A stretch of 64,000 bases of DNA from M3007 sp044350425 (GTDB taxonomy: Bacteria; Bacteroidota; Bacteroidia; Chitinophagales; Saprospiraceae). Below the pieces are notes generated by a model. That model made no database searches. It was not told where the DNA came from and saw only the letters and a program-made list of their open reading frames with translations. The translations under genes and the position numbers were made by a program. The stretch is from contig JBILHS010000011.1 of the NCBI GenBank assembly GCA_044350425.1, forward strand, positions 1 to 64,000, given 5' to 3'. Each line of letters begins with the position of its first letter. The first letter of the stretch is position 1. This document shows positions 18,254 to 26,722 of this stretch, in pieces.

Positions 18254-18855
18254 CTCCTTTCCCAGGGCCAGAAAGGTTTGATCTTCACCAGCTCAATCCC
18301 CTCTGCTACCTGTTCAAACCAGCGCAAAGGCGCCTGGATCTTATCTCCGGTCTGGGTATCACATTTGAAGAACAGGTAATAAAGCTGCAAACAATGCCCC
18401 ACCCGGGTGAGCAACGAGTCCAATTGACTGTGGGGCGAAGGGCGGCGGCGCTGGGAAAGCCACTTATAATAGGCATCGTCATGGGTTTCAATGACATCCA
18501 AAACTACCTTATCACTCGTATATGATTCCATGAAGCGGCGAGAGAGCATTCCATGGTGTTTGGTCCAATCACGGGGGCGCGACCGACTTTCTGCGTGCTT
18601 AAACGTATCATGGGCCAGTGCGATCAAACGAAGTCTGGATCGGTCCAGGGGCAAAAGGGCTGGTATGGAGGCTATGTTATCCAGTACCTCCTTAACATGG
18701 AGGGCGACTTTACCTTCCGGATGTCCAAAACGAGGCTCGCCCCAGCTGAGTCCATGTTGGAATTCTGGCAACGCGATCAGTTGTCGCTCCAGATCCGTTT
18801 CAGGGATCAGCAAGCGTTCCAGTACATCTGTTTGGTGCAAAAGACGGTTAGTCAC
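18250..18855 (-). CDS. HD-domain phosphohydrolase-like protein
   Basis: A 201-residue protein with HD-superfamily metal ligands in order: H53 (ALHVKEVLDN), H82-D83 (ALAHDTFKH), H100/H101 (TKHHGMLS) and H125-D126 (ETHDDAYY). Such proteins hydrolyse nucleotides or phosphoesters; the exact substrate is not deducible. It stands alone, convergent with the T9SS remnant and divergent from the HtrA gene across 200 bases in which no further gene is seen. Confidence 0.75.
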   Translation of the reverse strand: MTNRLLHQTDVLERLLIPETDLERQLIALPEFQHGLSWGEPRFGHPEGKVALHVKEVLDNIASIPALLPLDRSRLRLIALAHDTFKHAESRSRPRDWTKHHGMLSRRFMESYTSDKVVLDVIETHDDAYYKWLSQRRRPSPHSQLDSLLTRVGHCLQLYYLFFKCDTQTGDKIQAPLRWFEQVAEGIELVKIKPFWPWERS

Positions 18856-19055
18856 AGGCGTTGGTCTATCTGAATTGTACGTTGGTCGGAGGTGTAAAAC
18901 ATTGCAGGCTTCGGCATCGTTCTTTCTAAGATGCTTTGGAAATTAAAGAAGTTGCGAAACTGGTTAACAGCAAGTTAAAACAAATCATTCTGGCAGCAAA
19001 GACGCATCTTACTCGTTTATCTTCGGTAATTAAATCAAATAAAAAACTTTGAATC

Positions 19056-20204
19056 ATGAACAAACTGTGGCCTACTTTACTTGCTGGCGCAATTGGCGGA
19101 CTTGTTACCCTGGGCGCAGCAAGGATGTTTGAAAAACCTCAAACGATCCAATTCCCGAAGCAGCAAACTTACTCCAAACAAGTGAATTATGGAGGCGCTC
19201 CGGTGCCTTTTGATTTTACAAAAGCCGCCGAGCGGGCCATGCCGGGCGTGGTGCACATTAAAGCCACGGAAAGCAAGGAAGCTGCCATCCAGCGCCTGAA
19301 AGAAAATCGGTACACCAATCCATTCCAGTATTTTTTTGGTGATAGTTATGGGTATGAGCAACAGCCACGGTCAGGCACCGGCTCCGGTGTTATTTATACC
19401 GAAGATGGTTACATCATAACCAACAACCATGTGGTGGAATTTGCGGATGAGTTTGAAGTGACCTTATATGACAACCGCGAGTTTCGTGCCCGACTGGTGG
19501 GCCGCGACCCGAATACCGATATGGCGGTGATTAAAATCGATGCGAACGACCTTTCTGCGCTCGAAATTGGCAACTCTGACGAGGTTAAAGTGGGCGAATG
19601 GGTACTTGCGGTAGGAAACCCATTCGATCTGACCTCCACAGTCACAGCAGGCATTGTCAGTGCCAAAGGCAGGGACATCAACATCATAAAAGGCGGCAAA
19701 CCCATTGAATCCTTTATTCAAACAGATGCCGCAGTCAATCCCGGAAATTCCGGGGGGGCACTCGTAGATGTGAATGGAAAACTCATCGGGATCAATTCCG
19801 CTATAGCCACACCAACGGGCGTTTTTGCAGGTTATTCCTTCGCGATCCCGGTCAACTTGGTGAAGCGTATTGCAGATGACCTCCTGAAGTACGGAGAATA
19901 CCGCCGTGCCTATTTAGGCGTAAACGTTGCAACGATGGACACCCACACTGCTGAGGTAGTGGGCATCCCATTCACCCAAGGGGTTCTGATCTCCAGCCTG
20001 GACCCTAAAGGTTCCGCTGCAGAAGCCGGCGTCCAGGAAAATGACGTGGTAACCAAAGCAAATGGCAAAAATGTGACAACCACTTCCGAACTAATGGAAC
20101 TTATCGGACGTTCTAAAGTGGGTGAGACCATGACACTCCACGTTGTACGGGAAGGGAACTCCCGTGAAATTCCTGTCCGTTTGAAAACCCGGAGCAACAA
20201 TTGA
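19056..20204 (+). CDS. HtrA/Deg-family periplasmic serine protease
   Basis: A 382-residue protein with an N-terminal membrane segment (LLAGAIGGLVTLGAARM) that is a signal anchor or uncleaved signal. The trypsin-like domain has its triad at H125 (TNNHVVEF), D155 (NTDMAVIKI) and S232 (PGNSGGAL). One PDZ domain follows (about 280-375; GVLISSLDPKGSAAEAGVQENDVV). DegP usually carries two PDZ domains; with one the architecture is DegS/HhoB-like. The role is quality control or regulated proteolysis of misfolded envelope proteins. A strong terminator 64 bases after the stop makes it a single-gene unit. Confidence 0.9.
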   Translation: MNKLWPTLLAGAIGGLVTLGAARMFEKPQTIQFPKQQTYSKQVNYGGAPVPFDFTKAAERAMPGVVHIKATESKEAAIQRLKENRYTNPFQYFFGDSYGYEQQPRSGTGSGVIYTEDGYIITNNHVVEFADEFEVTLYDNREFRARLVGRDPNTDMAVIKIDANDLSALEIGNSDEVKVGEWVLAVGNPFDLTSTVTAGIVSAKGRDINIIKGGKPIESFIQTDAAVNPGNSGGALVDVNGKLIGINSAIATPTGVFAGYSFAIPVNLVKRIADDLLKYGEYRRAYLGVNVATMDTHTAEVVGIPFTQGVLISSLDPKGSAAEAGVQENDVVTKANGKNVTTTSELMELIGRSKVGETMTLHVVREGNSREIPVRLKTRSNN

Positions 20205-20268
20205 GCAAAAAGGCTGTTTATATAGCCTAACAAGAATAAAAAGTTGGTTTTTCGTTTTGTTTTGATGT

Positions 20269-20304
20269 GCCGGCCCTTGCGCAATGCAAGGGTCGGCTTT
20301 TTTT
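20269..20304 (+). terminator. Intrinsic terminator after the HtrA gene
   Basis: A 12-bp stem (20269-20280 with 20286-20297, one G-U pair) with a five-base loop is followed by seven T. Confidence 0.9.
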
Positions 20305-20425
20305 ATGGAAAGAAACTACAAAGTCACTATTTTTGCAGCACGCTTGCCATGCCAGTGTGCCCTTACTGTGTTGAATTCATTTGCACATGGTCATTCCTGA
20401 ACCATCAGGATCAAAATCAAAATTT

Positions 20426-21448
20426 ATGAACAGAACCCTGCTCTTAGTAGCACTCTTTCTGGTATTGGGCGGCGGCGCCTGGTATGCCCTTGCCAACAAA
20501 AAAAAGCAAACCAATTCCAAGGTCTCCTGGGATATGGACTTTGCGGTGAAAAACGCCGATGAGATCGGCAAGATCTTTATTGCAGACCGGGCTGGCAATA
20601 CGACCACCCTTGAACAAAAAGGCAAAGCATGGATTTACAATGGCAAGTACCCTGCCAGTCCATCAGCGGTGGGCGTCCTGTTGGAAGCCATCACCAAAGT
20701 GAATGTCCTGAATGTACCTCCGGATGGTGCCATCCCACTCATGGTTCGGGAGGTAGCCGGAAATGGGATCAAAGTAGAAGTGTATAACCGTGAAGACAAA
20801 AAACTTAAAACCTACTACATCGGAGGTGTAACCAATGATGAGCGCGGTACCGTTCTCATGATGGAAGGCTCCGAACAGCCTTATGTGGTGCACATTCCGG
20901 GTTTTGTCGGACAAATCCGCATGCGCTTTCTTCTAGGCGAAGATGACTGGCGCGACAAGGCCATTTTCCGGGAAAATCCGGAAAAGATACAGTCCGTCTC
21001 TGTCGAATATCCTCAGCGCAAAAACGAATCATTTCGCCTGGAAAAGACCGGGGAAGCCACTTATGATATCCAGCCCTATTTTAGCACCACGACTAAAATG
21101 ACCACTCCTCGTCGAAAAGGCGTAGCCGAAGCATACCTGATTCAGTTTGAAAGCCTCCTCGCGGAAGCCTACGAAACCAAAAATCCACTCCGGGACTCTG
21201 TAACCGCACTGGTACCCTTTGCCATTTTAACCGTAAAAAAGACCGACGGTGAGGAAAAAAAGGTGCGTTTTTGGCCTGTTGAAATAGAGACACGCCGTGA
21301 TGATGGTGCACCGTATGTATCCAGCTATTTTACGGATGTGGACAGCAAAGAATTTATGCTGACGCAGGACCGGGTGTTTGGTGGACTGTTTCGGGGTTAT
21401 GGTTTTTTCTATGAAGGGATCCCGGAAAAGAAGCGACTCCGGAATTAG
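20426..21448 (+). CDS. DUF4340-type membrane-anchored protein
   Basis: A 340-residue protein starting MNRTLLLVALFLVLGGGAWYAL, a single N-terminal membrane anchor; an upstream ATG (20381) would place charged residues before it and is less likely. The body is soluble and beta-rich with two similar halves: AVKNADEIGKIFIADRAGNTTTL and NPEKIQSVSVEYPQRKNESFRL, each followed by a threshold of Tyr/Ile strands. This matches DUF4340 proteins, which in gliding Bacteroidota often sit beside ABC components (GldG-like) but here stand alone. Biochemical function is not established. Confidence 0.7.
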   Translation: MNRTLLLVALFLVLGGGAWYALANKKKQTNSKVSWDMDFAVKNADEIGKIFIADRAGNTTTLEQKGKAWIYNGKYPASPSAVGVLLEAITKVNVLNVPPDGAIPLMVREVAGNGIKVEVYNREDKKLKTYYIGGVTNDERGTVLMMEGSEQPYVVHIPGFVGQIRMRFLLGEDDWRDKAIFRENPEKIQSVSVEYPQRKNESFRLEKTGEATYDIQPYFSTTTKMTTPRRKGVAEAYLIQFESLLAEAYETKNPLRDSVTALVPFAILTVKKTDGEEKKVRFWPVEIETRRDDGAPYVSSYFTDVDSKEFMLTQDRVFGGLFRGYGFFYEGIPEKKRLRN

Positions 21449-21452
21449 TTTT

Positions 21453-21536
21453 GGTTGGACTGCTGGACTGTGGACCTTTTGACTTTTGAAAAATCGGGCA
21501 AATCCAAAGTACAGCAGTCCAAAGTCCACATGTCCA
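21453..21536. repeat. Junction inverted repeat of TGGACTG words
   Basis: The left arm (21455-21487, TGGACTGCTGGACTGTGGAC) is complemented by the right arm (21500-21535, TACAGCAGTCCAAAGTCC and on). It starts about five bases after the DUF4340 stop and ends four bases before the stop of convergent ruvC, filling the junction exactly. Confidence 0.75.
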
Positions 21537-21539
21537 GGA

Positions 21540-22091
21540 TCATTTCCCCCGCTTCGGATTGTCCTTCAAAAAACTCTTCCAACCGGTATAAGATTTTTGC
21601 CCGGCCAAACCCGGGCTGCTGGATTGATACCAGTGGCAAAGTGCCGTCGCCAGCGCATCGGTGGCATCAAAGTACTTTTCTGTAAATTTCATGTGCAGGA
21701 TGTTCTCCAGCATCCCCGCCACTTGCTCCTTGGATGCGTTCCCATTGCCCGTCACGGCACTTTTGATCTTTTTGGGCATGTATTCCGTTATGACAAGATT
21801 ATTGACCATTCCGGCAGCAATGGCAACACCTTGGGCTCTGCCCAGCTTGAGCATAGATTGCACATTTTTGCCGAAAAACGGGGCCTCGATCGCCATTTCA
21901 GTCGGAAGATGAATCCGGATCAGATCCTGCACCTGCTCAAAAATATAGCGCAGTTTAACGGTGTGGTCGTCACTGATATGCGCAAAAGTGACCACGCCCA
22001 TTTCAATTACTTTGACGGCCTTTTTGTCAGCATCAATAATAGCAAACCCCAACACATTGGTGCCGGGGTCTATGCCGAGTATTCGTTTCAA
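21540..22091 (-). CDS. ruvC: RuvC Holliday-junction endonuclease
   Basis: A 183-residue protein beginning with the family motif KRILGIDPGTNVLGFAI (catalytic D7), then AIEAPFFGKN (catalytic Glu) and the C-terminal pair in FDATDALATAL. It resolves Holliday junctions together with RuvAB by symmetric cleavage. The start is TTG at 22089-22091, since no ATG precedes the motif: upstream bases are already a 14-bp tandem array. It is the last gene of the apparent ftsY-glgA-glgC direction and convergent with the DUF4340 gene. Confidence 0.9.
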   Translation of the reverse strand: MKRILGIDPGTNVLGFAIIDADKKAVKVIEMGVVTFAHISDDHTVKLRYIFEQVQDLIRIHLPTEMAIEAPFFGKNVQSMLKLGRAQGVAIAAGMVNNLVITEYMPKKIKSAVTGNGNASKEQVAGMLENILHMKFTEKYFDATDALATALCHWYQSSSPGLAGQKSYTGWKSFLKDNPKRGK

Positions 22092-22292
22092 TGTATGAAC
22101 TAGGATGTATGAACTAGGATGTATGAACTAGGATGTATGAACTATGATGTATGAACTATGATGTATGAACTAGGATGTATGAACTAGGATGGTAGGATGT
22201 TGGATGTTTGAACTTGAATGTATGAACTAAACCAGACGCCAAGAGTCTATCCATACATCATACATCATACATCATACATCATACATCATACA
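22092..22292. repeat. 14-bp tandem repeat array with inverted arm between ruvC and glgC
   Basis: About eight copies of GATGTATGAACTAG (some with T for G at one position) run from the first base upstream of the ruvC start to about 22210. The right arm (about 22250-22292) carries six units of CATACAT(C), the complement of the GATGTATG half. The whole glgC-ruvC gap is this repeat. It ends three bases before the glgC stop. It is not a CRISPR: there are no unique spacers. Confidence 0.85.
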
Positions 22293-22295
22293 TAA

Positions 22296-23567
22296 TTACA
22301 TGATTCTTGTGCCTTCGGGGATGGTTGCGCCTTTTTTTACCACCACTACGCCATCGCGGATCACATAGGCTTCATCATCCGTATCGGGAAGGTGATCCCC
22401 GCCTTTGATGACCACATTGTTGCCGATTCTGCAATCTTTATCGAGAATAGCATGCTCGATGTGGCAATAGTGACCGACTCCAAGCGGAATATCTTCCTGC
22501 TGTGTTGCAATTTCCTGTAAAGTCTGGTAAACGTCGTTGCCCATCACGATGGAATCCTTGATGACAGTGTTTTCGCCAATGCGGGACCGCAAACCAATGA
22601 TAGAACCCTCGATGACCCGGGCATGAATGATGGAACCTTCCGCAATGAGCGCGCGGTTGAGTTGGGTGCCGCCATAAAATTTGGCAGGAGGCAACATACG
22701 CCCCCGGGTATATACCACCTTTTTTTGATCAAACAGGTTAAAGGGTGGAATGTGATCGGTCAGTTCAATGTTGGCTTCAAAAAAGGAGCGGATGGTACCG
22801 ATATCGGTCCAGTAGCCATTGTATTGATAGGCAGACACCTTAAGCCCTTCATCAATGGCTATAGGAATGATCTCTTTGCCAAAATCGGTGGCATCGGGGT
22901 AATTGTCAAACAGATCACTGAGGGCCTGGCGGTTGAAAATATAGATGCCCATGGAAGCGAGATAATTCCGTCCACGCTTTTTATTGTTTGCGCCAACTTC
23001 GCTGGTCCAGTCTGGAAGCAGATCAGCATCTGGTTTTTCGATGAAACGAGGGATGTAGCCATGCTCGTCCACTTTCATGATGCCAAAACCAGTAGCATCA
23101 CGGGCGTCTACCGGCAGGCAAGCGATGGTCACGTCCGCATCCTGCGCAATGTGGTGCTTCACCATTTCCTCAAAGTCCATCTGATACAGCTGGTCGCCGG
23201 AGAGGATCAGGATATAGTCGAATTCATGGCGCTCATAGTGCTTGCGGCTTTGACGCACCGCATCTGAGGTGCCCTGGAACCAGCCTGAATTGCCCGGTGT
23301 CTGCTCTGCCGCAAGGATATCTACAAACCCCTGGGTAAAATGATCAAAGTTGTAGGCGTTCTTGATGTGGGCATTGAGTGAGGCAGAATTGTACTGCGTG
23401 AGCACAAACATCCGCTTAACCCCGGAATTGATACAGTTCGAAATCGGAATGTCGATCAGACGATATTTGCCGCCAATGGGTACGGCAGGCTTGGATCGTT
23501 TTTCGGTAAGTGGGTACAGGCGGCTCCCGGCACCACCGCCGAGAATAAGGCAAATCATTTTAATCAT
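22296..23567 (-). CDS. glgC: Glucose-1-phosphate adenylyltransferase
   Basis: A 423-residue protein with the nucleotidyltransferase motif GGGAGSRLYPLTEKRSKPAVP at the N-terminus, FWQGTSDAVRQ-type substrate loop (WFQGTSDAVRQS) and a left-handed beta-helix C-terminus (GENTVIKDSIVMGNDV, DKDCRIGNNVVIKGGDHL). It makes ADP-glucose for glycogen synthesis. It lies 63 bases downstream of the 38-codon gene that overlaps glgA, so glgA, the small gene and glgC form one operon. Confidence 0.92.
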   Translation of the reverse strand: MIKMICLILGGGAGSRLYPLTEKRSKPAVPIGGKYRLIDIPISNCINSGVKRMFVLTQYNSASLNAHIKNAYNFDHFTQGFVDILAAEQTPGNSGWFQGTSDAVRQSRKHYERHEFDYILILSGDQLYQMDFEEMVKHHIAQDADVTIACLPVDARDATGFGIMKVDEHGYIPRFIEKPDADLLPDWTSEVGANNKKRGRNYLASMGIYIFNRQALSDLFDNYPDATDFGKEIIPIAIDEGLKVSAYQYNGYWTDIGTIRSFFEANIELTDHIPPFNLFDQKKVVYTRGRMLPPAKFYGGTQLNRALIAEGSIIHARVIEGSIIGLRSRIGENTVIKDSIVMGNDVYQTLQEIATQQEDIPLGVGHYCHIEHAILDKDCRIGNNVVIKGGDHLPDTDDEAYVIRDGVVVVKKGATIPEGTRIM

Positions 23568-23630
23568 GGCGGCTGTTGTTATTTCTGTTTGATTCTGAGC
23601 AAACGTACAGCACTGCGCTTGTTTGTCAAA

Positions 23631-23747
23631 TTATTTTTTATTTTCTTTCTGATCTAAATCAGCTTCTAATAATTGCTTAAGCTGTTGCATTGCAACAGGT
23701 CTTCCTTTCTCTATAAAATTTACCCAAAAATAATCCATTGCGCTCAT
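23631..23747 (-). CDS. Small 38-residue protein overlapping the end of glgA
   Basis: An ATG at 23745-23747 overlaps the glgA stop in the arrangement ATGA, typical of translational coupling. The product begins MSAMDYFWVNFIEKGRPVAM and ends in a charged helix (QLLEADLDQKENKK), stop at 23631-23633. It has amphipathic character and no cysteine. Nothing in known glycogen pathways was recognised as its relative. Because it fills the space between glgA and glgC with an ATGA overlap and stays in a protein-like composition, I favour a real gene, but evidence is limited to position and sequence quality. Confidence 0.5.
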   Translation of the reverse strand: MSAMDYFWVNFIEKGRPVAMQQLKQLLEADLDQKENKK

Positions 23748-25474
23748 TTCTTCGTGCTCCCTTTCTGCTTGGTTTTGGAATCGATCACATCTTTTTTAGG
23801 CGATTTTTCTGCTGGTTTAACCGCCTTCGCTGGTGGCTGAACTTTGATTGTCTTCTTTGCCAAAACTTCAGCGGGTTTGGCCTGCTTTGGCGTAGCTTCG
23901 GCAGCTTTAGTTTGTTTAGACACCGCTGCAACTTCGACCGGCCTGGCTATTTTTTTAACAGGCTCCTCTACCGCTGTTTGCGGTATAGGGGCTTGAACCG
24001 CTAGTTTCCGCACAGGCTCCACCCGACTCCCAATCCGCTGATAAACACTAAAATACCTGCCCACCGTATTCTCCCAGGAGGAATCAACCGCCATGATACG
24101 CTGACGCAACAGCGCCACAATACCAGGCTCATTGTGCCACATCGAAGCGGCCCGGTGGATCGCATGACCAATATCGCTTAGCGTAGCCCGGTCAAATCGA
24201 ATGCCCCGTCCTGTGCCATCTGGCTCCGCAATATCCGGCACGGTATCTTTTAGTCCACCAATAGATCGAACAATCGGAATAGTACCATAGCGCATCGCGT
24301 AAAACTGGTTGAGCCCGCAAGGCTCTACTCGGGAAGGCATGATCAGAAAGTCCGATCCTGCATAGATCTGGTGCGCCAGGGATTCATTGTAGTCGATCAC
24401 TGCATTCACGCGGCCGGGGTATTGGTGCGACATGCTCCGGAACTCATTTTGAGTCCAGGTTTCGCCCGTACCCAGAACTAGAAAAGAGGCTGATCCGCCC
24501 GCATGAATGTAGTTGCGGTAAGCGTCCGGCAGCAGGTCTGAGCCTTTTTCGCCCACCATCCGGCCGATAAAACTTATCAGCGGCAAGTGCTCCGGCAAAC
24601 CAAACCACTCACAGAGCACTCGTTTATTTTTTTGCTTAAAGGCTTGAATATCATTGTTCTCTAAACGAAACTGGAGCGCAGCATCGGTCGTTGGATCCCA
24701 GACCTGGGAATCAATGCCGTTGATGATGCCCCATTGTTTGTGCCATTCCAATCTAAAAAGCGGTTCCAGTCCCAGGCTGCTTTCATGCAATTCAAAGAGA
24801 TAACTTTCAGAAACAGTGGTAACTGCCCAGGCGCATTTGATCGCAGCGGCCATGGGGTTGATGGCCCCATTCCAGCCCAGGTAGCTCCGTGCCCAGGCAT
24901 CATAATAAGGCAAAAGGTTGTGATTCTTCCAGCTAAAAGCCCCTTGATATTGTCCGTTGTGGATGGTAAAAACAGTAGGCGTTTCTGCCAGCGGACGGAA
25001 ATCCGGGGAGTATTTTGCCATAAAAGGAATCAGTCCGGTGTGGTGATCATGACAGTGCAAAACACGTGGCCGTTCCTGCTCAGGGAATGAAATAACCCAT
25101 TGCAGCACAGCCTGTTGAAATACCAGATACCGCTCGATCTCATCCCCATAGGCCCAGCCTCCGGGATCATTGTAAATACCCGGCCTGTCGTACAAGCCCG
25201 GGATATCCACTACAAAAAACGGGAAGCCCAGCGCATTACTTCTTTCCTGCTGCACAGTAAAATGAATCGTACGCCAGTCCGAGCGAATGGCTCCGCGATA
25301 CACCGTGACCCACTCTCGTCCCTGGATCCATTTGAGCGAATATTTGGGGATAACAGCCGCCGAAAGCACGCCCGCCTGGGACATATATTTTGGCAAAGAG
25401 CCGACTACATCGCCCAAACCACCCGTTTTGGCAGCTGGATAACACTCGGCGGAAATGTGCAGAACTTGTATCAT
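23744..25474 (-). CDS. glgA: Glycogen synthase with a Lys/Ala/Pro-rich C-terminal tail
   Basis: A 576-residue GT5-family protein. The start at 25474 (MIQVLHISAECYPAAKTGG) places the ADP-glucose loop KTGGLGDV near residue 16. The C-terminal Rossmann half carries RMVGEKGSDLL and the catalytic EPCGLNQFYAMRYG. It transfers glucose from ADP-glucose to glycogen, consistent with glgC downstream. Residues from about 485 to the end are an unusual low-complexity tail of repeated Lys-Pro-Ala and Ala-Glu motifs (KQTKAAEATPKQAKPAEV) beyond the usual end of about 480. Upstream the repeat array begins two bases before the start codon. Confidence 0.92.
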   Translation of the reverse strand: MIQVLHISAECYPAAKTGGLGDVVGSLPKYMSQAGVLSAAVIPKYSLKWIQGREWVTVYRGAIRSDWRTIHFTVQQERSNALGFPFFVVDIPGLYDRPGIYNDPGGWAYGDEIERYLVFQQAVLQWVISFPEQERPRVLHCHDHHTGLIPFMAKYSPDFRPLAETPTVFTIHNGQYQGAFSWKNHNLLPYYDAWARSYLGWNGAINPMAAAIKCAWAVTTVSESYLFELHESSLGLEPLFRLEWHKQWGIINGIDSQVWDPTTDAALQFRLENNDIQAFKQKNKRVLCEWFGLPEHLPLISFIGRMVGEKGSDLLPDAYRNYIHAGGSASFLVLGTGETWTQNEFRSMSHQYPGRVNAVIDYNESLAHQIYAGSDFLIMPSRVEPCGLNQFYAMRYGTIPIVRSIGGLKDTVPDIAEPDGTGRGIRFDRATLSDIGHAIHRAASMWHNEPGIVALLRQRIMAVDSSWENTVGRYFSVYQRIGSRVEPVRKLAVQAPIPQTAVEEPVKKIARPVEVAAVSKQTKAAEATPKQAKPAEVLAKKTIKVQPPAKAVKPAEKSPKKDVIDSKTKQKGSTKK

Positions 25475-25476
25475 TA

Positions 25477-25677
25477 CGGTGGACGGTTTACGGTACACGG
25501 TGGACGGTTTACGGTTTACGGTTTACGGTTTACGGTTTACGGTTTACGGTATACGGTTTACGGTTTACGGTTTACGGTGGAAGAATCAACAATGAGCGGA
25601 GCCCCCGTAAACCGTGTACCGTAAACCGTGTACCGTAAACCGTGTACCGTAAACCGTGTACCGTAAACCGTGTACCG
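25477..25677. repeat. Junction inverted repeat of TTTACGG words between ftsY and glgA
   Basis: The left part (25477-25577) is a run of TTTACGG units with GGTGGACGG and GGTACACGG variants; the right part (25607-25677) repeats CCGTAAACCGTGTA four times, the complement. The array starts three bases upstream of the glgA start codon and ends directly at the ftsY stop, so it occupies the whole intergenic space and must be transcribed or read through for glgA expression from ftsY. Confidence 0.85.
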
Positions 25678-26646
25678 TTACCCCAGTTGCTTATTCCCGA
25701 AGATAGACTCCACGAAGGCACGTTTGTTGAAAATTTGCAGTTTATCTATGCTTTCACCCACGCCGATGTATCGGATAGGGATCTTGAACTGGTCACTGAT
25801 ACTGATGGCTACGCCGCCTTTGGCTGTGCCGTCTAGTTTGGTGAGTGCGAGACAGGTGATCGGGGCTACCTCGGTGAATTGTCTGGCTTGCTCTTGCGCG
25901 TTTTGTCCTGTGCTGGCATCAAGTACCAACAATACATCGTGTGGTGCTCCGGGCAGCTTTTTTTCCATACTGCGATGGATCTTGCCCAACTCCAGCATCA
26001 AATGACTTTTATTGTGCAAACGACCGGCCGTGTCAATGATCGCGACGTCACAATTGTGCTCTAAGGCATATTGCGTTGTTTCAAAAGCCACAGCCGCCGG
26101 ATCTGCATTCATGCCCTTGGAATAAAAATCACAGCCTACGCGGTCGGCCCAGATCTTAAGTTGATCCACGGCAGCAGCCCGAAAGGTATCGGCAGCGCCC
26201 AGCACCACCTTGTGGCCACGCTGTTTGAACTGCCAGGCTAATTTGCCGATGGTCGTTGTTTTTCCCACGCCATTCACTCCGATCACAAGTAAAACATAAG
26301 GCTTTTTACCCGCTGGAACTTCAAAATCCTCGGCATCCGCAATATTGTTCTCCGACAGCAGGTCCACGATCTCATCCCGAAGGATCTCATTCAGTTCTGC
26401 TGTGTTGATATATTTGTCGCGTTCAACCCGGGCTTCAATGCGCTCAATGATCTTTACGGCGGTGTCCAGACCTACGTCACTGGAGATCAGAATGTTTTCT
26501 ACTTCATCCAGCACTTGCTCGTCCACCGTGCTTTTGCCTGTGATGGCCCTGCCTAGTTTCCCGAACAGACCTTCCTTGGTTTTTTCCAGACCCTTATCGA
26601 GGTCTTCCTTTTTTTCTCTGTTAAAAAACTTATCAAAAAAGCCCAT
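25678..26646 (-). CDS. ftsY: Signal recognition particle receptor FtsY
   Basis: A 322-residue NG-domain GTPase. Motifs: GVNGVGKTTTIGKLA (P-loop), DTFRAAAVDQL, DTAGRLHNK (G3), TKLDGTAKGG (G4) and a C-terminal GVGESIDKLQIFN closure. The N-terminal acidic A domain of E. coli FtsY is absent, as is usual in Bacteroidota. It docks SRP-bound ribosomes at the membrane. The upstream LytTR regulator gene ends 75 bases away on the same strand. Confidence 0.95.
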   Translation of the reverse strand: MGFFDKFFNREKKEDLDKGLEKTKEGLFGKLGRAITGKSTVDEQVLDEVENILISSDVGLDTAVKIIERIEARVERDKYINTAELNEILRDEIVDLLSENNIADAEDFEVPAGKKPYVLLVIGVNGVGKTTTIGKLAWQFKQRGHKVVLGAADTFRAAAVDQLKIWADRVGCDFYSKGMNADPAAVAFETTQYALEHNCDVAIIDTAGRLHNKSHLMLELGKIHRSMEKKLPGAPHDVLLVLDASTGQNAQEQARQFTEVAPITCLALTKLDGTAKGGVAISISDQFKIPIRYIGVGESIDKLQIFNKRAFVESIFGNKQLG

Positions 26647-26688
26647 TTTTTAGGGGTTATAGTGTTAAAATTAATTGATGCCTTGAAA

Positions 26689-26722
26689 ACCCATTGTCCA
26701 CATTAAACCCATTGTCCACATT
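26689..26722. repeat. Short direct repeat upstream of ftsY
   Basis: Two copies of ACCCATTGTCCACATT (26689-26704, 26707-26722) lie between the LytTR regulator stop and ftsY. The second copy touches the regulator stop codon. Possibly a protein-binding site or another short repeat-type junction. Confidence 0.5.

Noticed and set aside
22092..25677. Possible CRISPR arrays at 22092-22292 and 25477-25677
   Set aside because: Repeats are directly tandem with no unique spacers, form inverted arms, and no cas genes are present.
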